Counted from the stretch's first letter, positions 1 through 5,417 are shown. The stretch: DNA of 5,417 nt from Candidatus Melainabacteria bacterium GWA2_34_9 (GCA_001784535.1 MFRJ01000044.1:12061-17477), one strand, 5' to 3'. The notes: a model not told the origin generated them from the sequence alone. Translations and numbers: made by a program.

Positions 1-423
1 GGAATCAATAAGAATTATCTTGAGCTACCGTATAATTTTATTTGGGGTCGTGCTCTGGAAATACTCATAGATTGCGATATACTGCGTGTTATAGGGTGCT
101 CGCTAAGTCAAAATGACGTTGGATTGGTTGATCTGCTCTTTAAGGCGCACTTGGCAAGAAAAGATCCCTTTGAGGTGCAGATGATAGCCTTCGACCCGAA
201 GGGGAATAAAATAAAAGAGCATTTCGGTTTCATCCCTAAGATTAAAACGGCTCTGGAACTTGAAGGAGGCATAATAGCCGATCAAACAATTACAGACCAT
301 TCAACGGGGGCGAATCCATTCAGGATTTGGTTGAAAGCTAAAGTCGAAAAGCTACGGGCGGAAAAAGTGTTGACAGACGAAGAAATAAAGAAGAGTTCTT
401 TCATTAAATCCGTTTTGAAATAA
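1..423 (+). CDS. SIR2-like domain protein, C-terminal part (5' truncated by window edge)
   Basis: The frame is open from the first base to the TAA at 421-423, giving 140 visible residues; the N-terminus lies outside the window. What I see is a Trp-containing segment (IWGRALE, residues 14-20), then ILIDCDILRVIGCSLSQND (21-39), then a strand-like VQMIAFDP (59-66). The pattern 'W..A...L...D.L.viG.SL...D' is the usual end of the Rossmann fold in SIR2-like proteins of prokaryotic defence loci. The remaining tail (90-140) is charged and probably helical. In known defence systems (ThsA, DSR, SIR2-pAgo) SIR2 domains degrade NAD+ once infection is sensed; whether this one does cannot be judged, because the NAD-binding and catalytic Asn/His region is missing. 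The DUF262 gene follows after 7 bases, suggesting one transcript. A TTG at 124 would make a short internal ORF, but the homology-like motifs begin before it, so the gene is truncated rather than small. Confidence 0.72.
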   Translation, partial: GINKNYLELPYNFIWGRALEILIDCDILRVIGCSLSQNDVGLVDLLFKAHLARKDPFEVQMIAFDPKGNKIKEHFGFIPKIKTALELEGGIIADQTITDHSTGANPFRIWLKAKVEKLRAEKVLTDEEIKKSSFIKSVLK

Positions 424-430
424 TAAATTT

Positions 431-1543
431 ATGCCAAGAAAGAAATCGTCAAAAACCAATACTGCGTCGGGAAAGAATAGAAAGTCTCTCGTGCTCTCCG
501 TTAAGAGATTGATCGATGATTATATTTATCGGATTGATCTAGATGCGGATTATCAACGGGAGAAGGTCTGGTCTAAAAAGAACCAAGAAGAATTGTTAAA
601 TTCAATCCTGACGGATATTGATATTCCCAAATTATATCTTGCGGAGGTTAGTGGTAACGAACAATTTGACTACGAATGCATAGACGGCAAGCAGCGTATG
701 TTAACCCTGCTCAGCTTTTTTAAGCCGGACGAGGATGAGAAGAGTCCGTTGCTAATTGATATTTTTAAGAAGAAGTATACCTATAAACAGCTAAAGAAAG
801 AACATCCGAATATTGCAAAACAAATAGAAAACTACGAGCTTAATTTTGTCGTTTATAAACAAGAAGATCTTGACGAAGATTTTGTGAGAGAAATTTTTCG
901 TCGCTTGCAGCTCGGAATTAGATTAAATTCTGGCGAACTTTTAAACTCACAAACTGGCTCAATCAGAGATTTCATTTTTAAGGAGGTTGGCAAAGACGGT
1001 CCGTTTTTCAAGAATACCAAGTTATCCTATAAAAGATTTTCAAGACAGTTTACTCTTGCTCAGATATGCATTAACTCTTTCAAGCGAAAAAGCGAAGGTG
1101 ACTTTGTCAGGGCCCGACTGGCAGATATCCAGTATTTCTTCGAGGAAGAAGGTAAAATTTCTAAGAATGACGAAAATCTAAACCGCATCAGGGAGATCCT
1201 GAAGGCGATGGATGCAAGTTTCGGTGTCACTGCGGAAAGTATATCGAGCAGGGCTACTGCCGTATCGGCGTATCTATTTATTGAAAATCTTTATCAGGAA
1301 AACAAGAAGGATCTAACTCAAAAATTCGCGAAGTTCTACATTCAATTACTGGAGGAAATTAAGCACAACATGCAATTGCTGGCGAAATACGAGAGTCCTG
1401 AAAATACAAAAATCATGGAAGGATTTCAGAAATACATTCTCCAAGCCTCTGTTGAGCCTTATTCAATCAGAAGACGGGACGAGTTCCTAAAATCGGCCTT
1501 CGATTTTTACCTTACGAAAGGAAAAATTGTTGGCAGCAAGTAG
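431..1543 (+). CDS. DUF262 domain protein (ParB/GmrSD N-terminal-like)
   Basis: This is a complete protein of 370 residues. Three DUF262 signatures are visible: YQREKVWS (residues 41-48, the family's 'yQR..vWs'), IDGKQRMLTLLSFF (84-97, the family's 'IDGqQRl.Tl..F'), and FRRLQLGIRLNSGELLN (156-172, the 'F.R.N.G..L...E' segment). The N-terminal 20 residues are Lys/Ser rich; residues 250-370 look all-helical. In GmrSD and SspE the DUF262 domain hydrolyses nucleotides and is tied to sensing modified DNA, and it is followed by a DUF1524 HNH nuclease domain. No HNH-like motif is visible here, so this is a stand-alone DUF262 protein that would need a partner to act. The SIR2-like protein just upstream is the obvious candidate. 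No Shine-Dalgarno is visible before the ATG, which sits 7 bases after the SIR2 stop, so translational coupling is likely. The stop is TAG. The precise biochemical role is unknown. Confidence 0.85.
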   Translation: MPRKKSSKTNTASGKNRKSLVLSVKRLIDDYIYRIDLDADYQREKVWSKKNQEELLNSILTDIDIPKLYLAEVSGNEQFDYECIDGKQRMLTLLSFFKPDEDEKSPLLIDIFKKKYTYKQLKKEHPNIAKQIENYELNFVVYKQEDLDEDFVREIFRRLQLGIRLNSGELLNSQTGSIRDFIFKEVGKDGPFFKNTKLSYKRFSRQFTLAQICINSFKRKSEGDFVRARLADIQYFFEEEGKISKNDENLNRIREILKAMDASFGVTAESISSRATAVSAYLFIENLYQENKKDLTQKFAKFYIQLLEEIKHNMQLLAKYESPENTKIMEGFQKYILQASVEPYSIRRRDEFLKSAFDFYLTKGKIVGSK

Positions 1544-1548
1544 CCCTC

Positions 1549-2784
1549 CTAAGCGTTTTCCCAAACGATTATACTTTCTCTAGATGGCCTTCTTTTAAAT
1601 TTACCCATTTGCTGTGCGCTATTCCCTCGGTATCTAACGGTGAATACAGCGTTGGTACTGAGCCCCGTTTGTTCTCCTATTTGGGCGAGTATTTGATCCA
1701 CGGGAATATTTACACCCCCAAATCGGACATTGCTAACGACAAGCGCGATTTTTCCGTTCTTCTTTAGGTTTTGTCGCATTCTAAGTAGCGAAAGGTACAT
1801 GTCTTCAAAATAACCCTCAATCATCTTCGGGACCTGCGGGTTATTCAGCCCAGCCTTTTTAATTTTTGAGATTATGGGGTCGATTTTTTTTGGTTTCTTG
1901 TAGCCAGCTGCTTGAAATTGTCTCCTTGCTTCAACGTGAGACCGGAGAGTGTTATATCTGATTCGTTTTAATTCATCGTTGCTTTTGATAAAACCGACGA
2001 TTAGTTCAAGTCCATATATTCTTGTATAGTCGTGCCTGTTTGGGTATGGGGGCGACGTAATAACAGCATCGAATTTTCTTTTTGTTTTTAACGATCTCGA
2101 GTCAGATATCTCGGCGCTAGCCTCGACGTCTGAAGGCATCGAGTCGTCATCGAATTCTTCAATGTCACTAATCATCGTCTCAACCCTGTGCAAAAACTGC
2201 TTAAGTACCTCACCCTTTGAGATTCTTTTTTTCTCAATTCGTAAAAATCCACCGGCCTTAGCCGTGTTGCTAACCGACTCCAGGATACTCAGTAGACCGA
2301 GCATGTAGAAGTCCTTTATTTTGGGATTTCGAATTGTGGCGATCTGAGATTTGAGACGAAGCAAATCTTTTTTTACAGCAGGGCTAAAAGCCTCGCGGAT
2401 AATTTTTATATCGGGCAGATTAGTATTTCGCTGTGGCGATTCTGATTGCTTGTAAAATTTGCCAAGGTGGCGCCTAAGCTCGGAGGTCTTGTAGGTTCGG
2501 GTTTTCACGTTGGACAAGAAAGCGGAGAACGGGAGGATGTCAAAGCCCTCCGAGTTGATTCCTAACTCCTTGCATGCGAGAAGTGTGGTACCCCCACCGC
2601 AAAAAGGATCGAGAACCCATGCCCCCTTTTTTAGACCGAATTCAATCGCAAGGCCTTTCACTAAATCCCTGGAGTAGCTGTGCTTAAACGCGTGCCAGTT
2701 GTATATCGGAGTTTCCCGGTCTCTTGCCGGTGAGATTAGAGGCCCGTATTGCGCGGCCTTACTGGCTCGAGGAGTCAGTCCCAT
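1549..2784 (-). CDS. Amino-methyltransferase, DNA N4-cytosine or N6-adenine type
   Basis: This protein of 411 residues should transfer a methyl group from S-adenosylmethionine to an exocyclic amino group of a DNA base. The SAM-binding motif I is VLDPFCGGGTTLLA (residues 57-70), followed by an acidic strand end GFDILP (80-85). The catalytic motif IV is VITSPPY (241-247). A late strand KIALVVSN (345-352) fits the core fold. TSPPY is commoner in N4-cytosine enzymes, but N6-adenine methylation is not excluded. Motif I precedes motif IV with about 175 residues between them, so this is not the beta-class order; the intervening, mostly helical segment may hold the target recognition domain. The ATG at 2784 is preceded only by a purine-rich AAGAAAGA stretch. 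A sigma70-like promoter lies just upstream. No restriction endonuclease is adjacent in the same direction. The gene ends five bases from the DUF262 stop, tail-to-tail. The target sequence cannot be read from the protein. Confidence 0.88.
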   Translation of the reverse strand: MGLTPRASKAAQYGPLISPARDRETPIYNWHAFKHSYSRDLVKGLAIEFGLKKGAWVLDPFCGGGTTLLACKELGINSEGFDILPFSAFLSNVKTRTYKTSELRRHLGKFYKQSESPQRNTNLPDIKIIREAFSPAVKKDLLRLKSQIATIRNPKIKDFYMLGLLSILESVSNTAKAGGFLRIEKKRISKGEVLKQFLHRVETMISDIEEFDDDSMPSDVEASAEISDSRSLKTKRKFDAVITSPPYPNRHDYTRIYGLELIVGFIKSNDELKRIRYNTLRSHVEARRQFQAAGYKKPKKIDPIISKIKKAGLNNPQVPKMIEGYFEDMYLSLLRMRQNLKKNGKIALVVSNVRFGGVNIPVDQILAQIGEQTGLSTNAVFTVRYRGNSAQQMGKFKRRPSRESIIVWENA

Positions 2785-2825
2785 ATGTTCTTTCTTTTTT
2801 GTTTCATCGGTCTTTCGTTACCCTG

Positions 2826-2854
2826 ATAATAACGTTATTCAGAGGGCCAGTCAA
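2826..2854 (-). promoter_or_regulatory. Sigma70-like promoter of the amino-methyltransferase gene
   Basis: On the minus strand there is a -35 box TTGACT (2854-2849, five of six consensus bases) and a -10 box TATTAT (2831-2826) separated by exactly 17 bases. Transcription would start near 2819 and leave a leader of about 35 bases before the ATG at 2784. The match and spacing are good; activity is inferred. Confidence 0.62.
2828..2839. promoter_or_regulatory. 12-base perfect palindrome over the -10 box (possible operator)
   Basis: AATAACGTTATT is a perfect inverted repeat. It is flanked by CTG (2823-2825) and CAG (2840-2842), so the symmetry extends outward apart from two extra bases (AT, 2826-2827) on the left. 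It overlaps the -10 box and the -10-proximal spacer of the methyltransferase promoter, a usual place for a repressor to bind. No regulator gene is visible in the window, so the operator role is inferred. Confidence 0.35.
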
Positions 2855-2877
2855 AATCGGCTTTTGGCCGGTTTTTT
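2853..2877. terminator. Hairpin with A and T flanks, possible bidirectional terminator
   Basis: The stem is CGGC (2858-2861) with GCCG (2867-2870) around a five-base loop. It is extended by a T-G wobble (2857/2871) and four A-T pairs (2853-2856 with 2872-2875), giving nine pairs. A run of six T (2872-2877) follows on the plus strand and four T on the minus strand. It lies between the divergent amino-methyltransferase and vsr genes and would stop leftward read-through from the C5 methyltransferase before it enters the next gene. The GC part of the stem is short, so strength is uncertain; it also touches the -35 box of the leftward promoter. Confidence 0.4.
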
Positions 2878-2922
2878 GTTTGCCAATTTGTGTTGTAAAA
2901 TGTTGATACTTACATAATACAC

Positions 2923-2927
2923 GGGAG
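2923..2927 (+). promoter_or_regulatory. Shine-Dalgarno site of vsr
   Basis: GGGAG lies 10 bases before the GTG at 2938 and 13 bases before the ATG at 2941. The spacing slightly favours GTG, but the choice changes the protein by only one residue. Confidence 0.6.
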
Positions 2928-2937
2928 TGGACCAAAA

Positions 2938-3399
2938 GTGATGCGAAACCGAAATGTGAAAATATATATCCGGGACGGAAGGTCGCCAGTCCCCATAAAT
3001 GAGCATGTATCGCGCACAATGAGTGCTATACAGTCTAGGAACACGGGGCCGGAGCTTCTTGCCCGAAAGTTACTTAGGGTCAATGCTATCAAGGGATTCG
3101 AGACTCATTTGAGGTACGTGCCAGGTAGACCCGACATAGCTTTTAAAAAAACGAAGACTGCTGTCTTCATTCACGGCTGTTATTGGCACGGGTGCCCCTA
3201 CTGTAGGCTCCAGCTACCCAAAACTCATCGCGATTTCTGGAAGAAGAAAATCGAAGCGAATAAATTACGGGATGCGAGAAAAAATCGGGAGTTACGCCGT
3301 CTTGGCTGGCGCACGGTGACGGTCTGGGCGTGCCGTCTCAAGACTGAGAGTAGAAAGCGTCGTGTTCTTTCGCGCATTCGGACGGCTTTCAGGCGCTAA
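2938..3399 (+). CDS. vsr: Very short patch repair endonuclease Vsr
   Basis: Vsr nicks DNA next to T:G mismatches that arise when 5-methylcytosine deaminates, starting short-patch repair back to C:G. The protein has 153 residues, close to the 156 of E. coli Vsr. Visible motifs in order: RTMSAIQSRNTGPELLARKLL (residues 26-46, with Glu39 at the place of the conserved N-terminal Glu), PGRPDIAF (62-69, Asp66 matching catalytic Asp51 of E. coli), FIHGCYWHGCPYC (77-89), and GWRTVTVWACRL (123-134). Cys81, Cys86, Cys89 and Cys132 are likely zinc ligands and His84 fits the catalytic His69. E. coli Thr63 is Ile78 here. The last 19 residues are Arg/Lys rich. The neighbouring C5 methyltransferase is the expected partner, but it is convergent, and the two reading frames overlap by 108 bases that include the conserved GWRTVTVW segment and Cys132. 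Confidence 0.93.
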   Translation: MMRNRNVKIYIRDGRSPVPINEHVSRTMSAIQSRNTGPELLARKLLRVNAIKGFETHLRYVPGRPDIAFKKTKTAVFIHGCYWHGCPYCRLQLPKTHRDFWKKKIEANKLRDARKNRELRRLGWRTVTVWACRLKTESRKRRVLSRIRTAFRR

Positions 3400-4719
3400 C
3401 TTGTGAAGTTTGGCCAAAGTTTTTCCTATTCGGCTGATCACGCCGACTACAAGAGCGTTACCCATAAAGAAGGCGCGGCGGACGTCAGATATTCCTTCTA
3501 GCTCGGTATGCCTATCGGGGAACATACAGAGACGCTCAAGCTCTAGAGGTAAGAGCCGACGATAGTGTCCGCTTTTTGTCTTGATCACATGTTTGAACCT
3601 CGAGGGGGTTGGTCCTCCCTCACCAGTCACGATGGTGCGCGATGGCTTGTCGAGCGAGTCGGGGAAGGCAACGGGTCCCTCAGTGTAGAAAAACTCAAAT
3701 CCATTCGTTCCCTTTCGTCGTTCGTTCTTCGCGCCCTTCAGATATTTCCACCTCTTCAGGGCCCCGTTGATATAATATTCCTCAGGGATGTCCTTTTCGT
3801 TCAGGAGAATATCACCTAGAGATGTCGACTCGCCGGTGTATCTTGGCGATGTCGCGATCGTGTAGAATTGGCGGTCACGCAGCATCCCCGCAGAATGAAA
3901 GGGGCTAACGTCCGGTTTCTTTTTGTTGAATTTGTCAGTGATATCGGCGTAGCTACCTATTAGCAATCCAATACTGAGCAGTGCATTTTTTGGAGTCACA
4001 GGAAAGGCTGTTGAGAGAATTCCTTTTTTTAGCAGTACGTGCTGCGGATCCACCGTCCTTATCGTTCCATGTAATGGGCTCGATTTGTGATACCCTACGA
4101 TAAATATCCTACGTCGTCGCTGCGGCATCCCGTAATCAGCGGCATTCACAACGCGCCATTCAGCCGAGTACCCGAGGTCAGATAGGGTGGCAAGCATGAT
4201 CGCAAAATCACGGCCGCGTTGTGAGGCTGGTGATTTGAGCAGGCGGTCCACATTCTCAAGAATGATATATTTTACGGGCGAGCCCTCTTTCAGCTTCATC
4301 TCGAGAATGTTCCGTATCTCCCACCACAAGACGCCTTTTTTCCCTGCAATCCCCGCGGCCTGGCTAAGAGTTCGGGCAACAGAATAGTCCTGGCAAGGAA
4401 ATCCCCCGACCAATATATCATGGTCTGGTATTTTGAATTCCCCTCGTCTTGCGGCTTTTACAACCTCGGCGATATTAGTGTTCGTATATTGCCGCTCCTC
4501 ACCTTCAGTCGCGGGGAAACGCGTCGCATATACATCATACGCATGTTGTTTTTTGGTACTTGGTTCCCATTGGTTGAACCAGACCGTTCTAAAATCCTTT
4601 GAGGAATTTTGGGGGCCACAAAGACCCAGGCGGAAGCCCCCAACTCCAGCAAAAAGCTCGACCACCCTGAGTGGTTGCGTGCCCTTGGCCACACTGCTAT
4701 GTTGTCTCCGTAGCTTCAT
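3292..4719 (-). CDS. dcm: DNA (cytosine-5-)-methyltransferase
   Basis: This enzyme methylates cytosine C5 at a specific DNA site using S-adenosylmethionine. Counting from the ATG at 4719 (475 residues), the canonical motifs are all present and in order: I, ELFAGVGGFRLG (21-32); IV, VGGFPCQDYSVA (104-115) with nucleophile Cys109; VI, ILENVDRL (153-160); VIII, MPQRRRRIFIVGY (198-210); IX, RRLLPLELERLCMFPD (387-402); X, FFMGNALVVGVI (417-428). The segment from about 211 to 386 is the variable target-recognition region; I cannot name the target. The ATG is chosen because AGGA lies nine bases upstream; a TTG at 4737 would add six residues but would lie over this Shine-Dalgarno. The family normally ends shortly after motif X, around residue 438; here 37 more residues follow, Arg/Thr/Ala rich, and nearly all of them are antisense to vsr. 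A divergent gene and a palindrome lie upstream, as in type II restriction-modification loci. Confidence 0.95.
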   Translation of the reverse strand: MKLRRQHSSVAKGTQPLRVVELFAGVGGFRLGLCGPQNSSKDFRTVWFNQWEPSTKKQHAYDVYATRFPATEGEERQYTNTNIAEVVKAARRGEFKIPDHDILVGGFPCQDYSVARTLSQAAGIAGKKGVLWWEIRNILEMKLKEGSPVKYIILENVDRLLKSPASQRGRDFAIMLATLSDLGYSAEWRVVNAADYGMPQRRRRIFIVGYHKSSPLHGTIRTVDPQHVLLKKGILSTAFPVTPKNALLSIGLLIGSYADITDKFNKKKPDVSPFHSAGMLRDRQFYTIATSPRYTGESTSLGDILLNEKDIPEEYYINGALKRWKYLKGAKNERRKGTNGFEFFYTEGPVAFPDSLDKPSRTIVTGEGGPTPSRFKHVIKTKSGHYRRLLPLELERLCMFPDRHTELEGISDVRRAFFMGNALVVGVISRIGKTLAKLHKLAPESRPNARKNTTLSTLSLETARPDRHRAPAKTA

Positions 4720-4728
4720 ATGTGTAAA

Positions 4729-4732
4729 TCCT
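4729..4732 (-). promoter_or_regulatory. Shine-Dalgarno site that sets the C5 methyltransferase start
   Basis: On the minus strand AGGA (TCCT on the plus strand) stands nine bases before the ATG at 4719. This spacing supports ATG 4719 over the in-frame TTG at 4737, which would place the ribosome site inside the coding sequence. Confidence 0.65.
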
Positions 4733-4737
4733 AGCAA

Positions 4738-4767
4738 ATAACTTGATTTCGATCAAGATCGAGTTAT
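4738..4767. promoter_or_regulatory. 30-base imperfect palindrome between divergent genes (possible operator or leader hairpin)
   Basis: Half-sites ATAACTTGAT (4738-4747) and ATCGAGTTAT (4758-4767) are inverted copies differing at one position (a T-G wobble if transcribed), with ten bases between them, so their centres are 20 bases apart, about two helical turns. A second, alternative hairpin is nested in it: CTTGAT (4742-4747) and ATCAAG (4752-4757) around TTCG. The core also holds two TCGA (4749, 4759) and two GATC (4751, 4757) tetramers placed symmetrically. It sits in the 58-base gap between the starts of the C5 methyltransferase and the edge gene, where a shared control site would be expected. 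Confidence 0.5.
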
Positions 4768-4777
4768 CCCCATTTAT

Positions 4778-5417
4778 ATGTCGAAGAAACTTACAAAATT
4801 TTTGCGTCTTGACCCAACTGAGATAGAGACGGCAAAGGCGCTGCGGCCGAGGAGTATTGAGGAGGCTGTCTCTCTTCCCGGCGGCCCCTCTCGTAAAGAG
4901 ATGCTTTATCATATCCTTTGGTCAGGTCACGGGTATGACGTTGGAGTTGGAAAGCCGGGAAAGGAGACGGAGCGGAAAACCCCAAACCCGTACGATATGT
5001 GGCCCTTCATTCGAAAAGGAGACGTATTCGAGGAAAAGAGTGCGAGTTTCGCCGATATTTTCCACGAGCTCGAGCATATGTCGAATAAGAGTAAGTATTC
5101 CCTTGAATTGCTGGGGTGTCTTTTGGCTCGTTCAGCTTTGATGCTGGACCATCAAATTGATAATGAAAAGGTGACTTACGCGCCCAGCGCTATAGTATTG
5201 GACGAGATAAAGAAGGATATACCGTCTATGTTCAATGTCCCGTTAGAGGTTTTTTTGCAATATCTCGAAATTATAGCACTTAATGAGGACGTGAAGTATC
5301 AGAAAAATTTGAACACCAAGGGTAAACCGTACGGCAAATCAGCAGGGCGCCCTAACAATCTCTTAACTTGCGCGCATCTAATTGCGGTACTTCTTGGTAG
5401 GACTAGTATCGTTGATT
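4778..5417 (+). CDS. Unrecognised protein, candidate restriction endonuclease (3' end beyond window)
   Basis: The frame is open from ATG 4778 to the right edge with 213 complete codons visible; an in-frame TAA at 4739 limits the start. There is no clear Shine-Dalgarno. I do not recognise the family. Visible features: a basic N-terminus; a Gly-rich stretch around residues 50-61 (GHGYDVGVGKPG); NPYDMWPFI (70-78); an acidic-basic GDVFEEKS (81-88); HELEHM (96-101); a predicted helix rich in Leu, LELLGCLLARSALMLDH (109-125); a Lys-rich loop (173-189); and a second hydrophobic helix near 195-207. It has no signal peptide or membrane segment. A gene of this length starting head-to-head with a C5 methyltransferase and a nearby vsr is most often the cognate type II endonuclease, so that is my inference from position. 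No PD-(D/E)XK site can be assigned with confidence, and the active site may lie beyond the edge. Confidence 0.6.
   Translation, partial: MSKKLTKFLRLDPTEIETAKALRPRSIEEAVSLPGGPSRKEMLYHILWSGHGYDVGVGKPGKETERKTPNPYDMWPFIRKGDVFEEKSASFADIFHELEHMSNKSKYSLELLGCLLARSALMLDHQIDNEKVTYAPSAIVLDEIKKDIPSMFNVPLEVFLQYLEIIALNEDVKYQKNLNTKGKPYGKSAGRPNNLLTCAHLIAVLLGRTSIVD

Noticed and set aside
124..423. A separate 99-residue gene starting at TTG 124.
   Set aside because: The same frame is open to base 1, and the SIR2-like motif (IGCSLSQND) lies before the TTG, so this is the tail of a longer gene.
2775..2807. A short ORF on the minus strand (ATG at 2807, ten codons plus TGA) in the leader of the amino-methyltransferase, overlapping its start codon out of frame.
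   Set aside because: It has no convincing ribosome site, and a Lys-rich decapeptide arises easily in an A-rich leader. A regulatory leader peptide cannot be supported from one sequence.
2888..2918. Possible vsr promoters: CATAAT (2913-2918) with TTGTGT (2888-2893), or TAAAAT (2896-2901) with a weak upstream box.
   Set aside because: The first has a 19-base spacer and would start transcription inside the Shine-Dalgarno; the second has a poor -35 box. A vsr promoter must lie near here, but neither candidate is convincing.
2804..3092. Minus-strand and alternative-frame ORFs across the 2785-2937 gap and the vsr 5' end.
   Set aside because: They overlap the promoter, the hairpin and vsr codons, and lack a ribosome site and family-like sequence.
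4458..4741. Open frames on both strands inside the C5 methyltransferase 5' region (for example 4433-4741 + and 4458-4694 -).
   Set aside because: They lie wholly or almost wholly within a gene with all canonical C5 motifs and show no recognisable protein motifs; they are frame shadows.
4738..4767. Reading the palindrome as a transcription terminator.
   Set aside because: No T run follows either arm, and it lies between two gene starts rather than after a gene end, so a regulatory site fits better.
4857..5141. A 94-codon plus-strand ORF overlapping the edge gene in another frame.
   Set aside because: The frame from 4778 is open for 213 codons to the window edge and starts right after the divergent control region; the 94-codon frame is its shadow.

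Overview
The window reads as a bacterial defence island built from DNA-modification and nuclease genes. The bacterial assignment rests on Shine-Dalgarno motifs before vsr (GGGAG) and before the C5 methyltransferase (AGGA), on a sigma70-like promoter at 2826-2854, and on a vsr gene. Nothing in the sequence fixes the lineage. Coding density is very high: the largest gap between genes is 153 bases. I see no rRNA, tRNA, CRISPR array or transposase.

Left part (1-1543, + strand): the C-terminal part of a SIR2-like protein runs in from the left edge. Seven bases after its stop comes a complete stand-alone DUF262 protein with ParB/GmrSD-type motifs. The two look like one operon and could form a two-gene anti-phage module. 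Sampled stretches of this part are AT-richer than most of the right part.

Middle (1549-2784, - strand): an amino-methyltransferase of the N4-cytosine/N6-adenine type (DPFCGGGTT and TSPPY motifs) ends tail-to-tail with the DUF262 gene, five bases apart. Its promoter (TTGACT, 17 bases, TATTAT) can be read in the gap at 2785-2937, with a 12-base palindrome over the -10 box and a hairpin that may terminate transcription.

Right part (2938-5417): a Vsr very-short-patch repair endonuclease (+) and a C5-cytosine methyltransferase (-) converge, and their coding regions overlap by 108 bases at the 3' ends. Divergent from the C5 methyltransferase, across a 58-base gap that holds a 30-base imperfect palindrome, begins an unrecognised protein that runs off the right edge. 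By position it may be the cognate restriction endonuclease. The likely logic is that the C5 methyltransferase protects host sites, the edge gene cuts unprotected ones, and Vsr repairs the T:G mismatches left when 5-methylcytosine deaminates. How the SIR2/DUF262 pair and the amino-methyltransferase relate to this unit is open: they may be a neighbouring module or part of a composite system.
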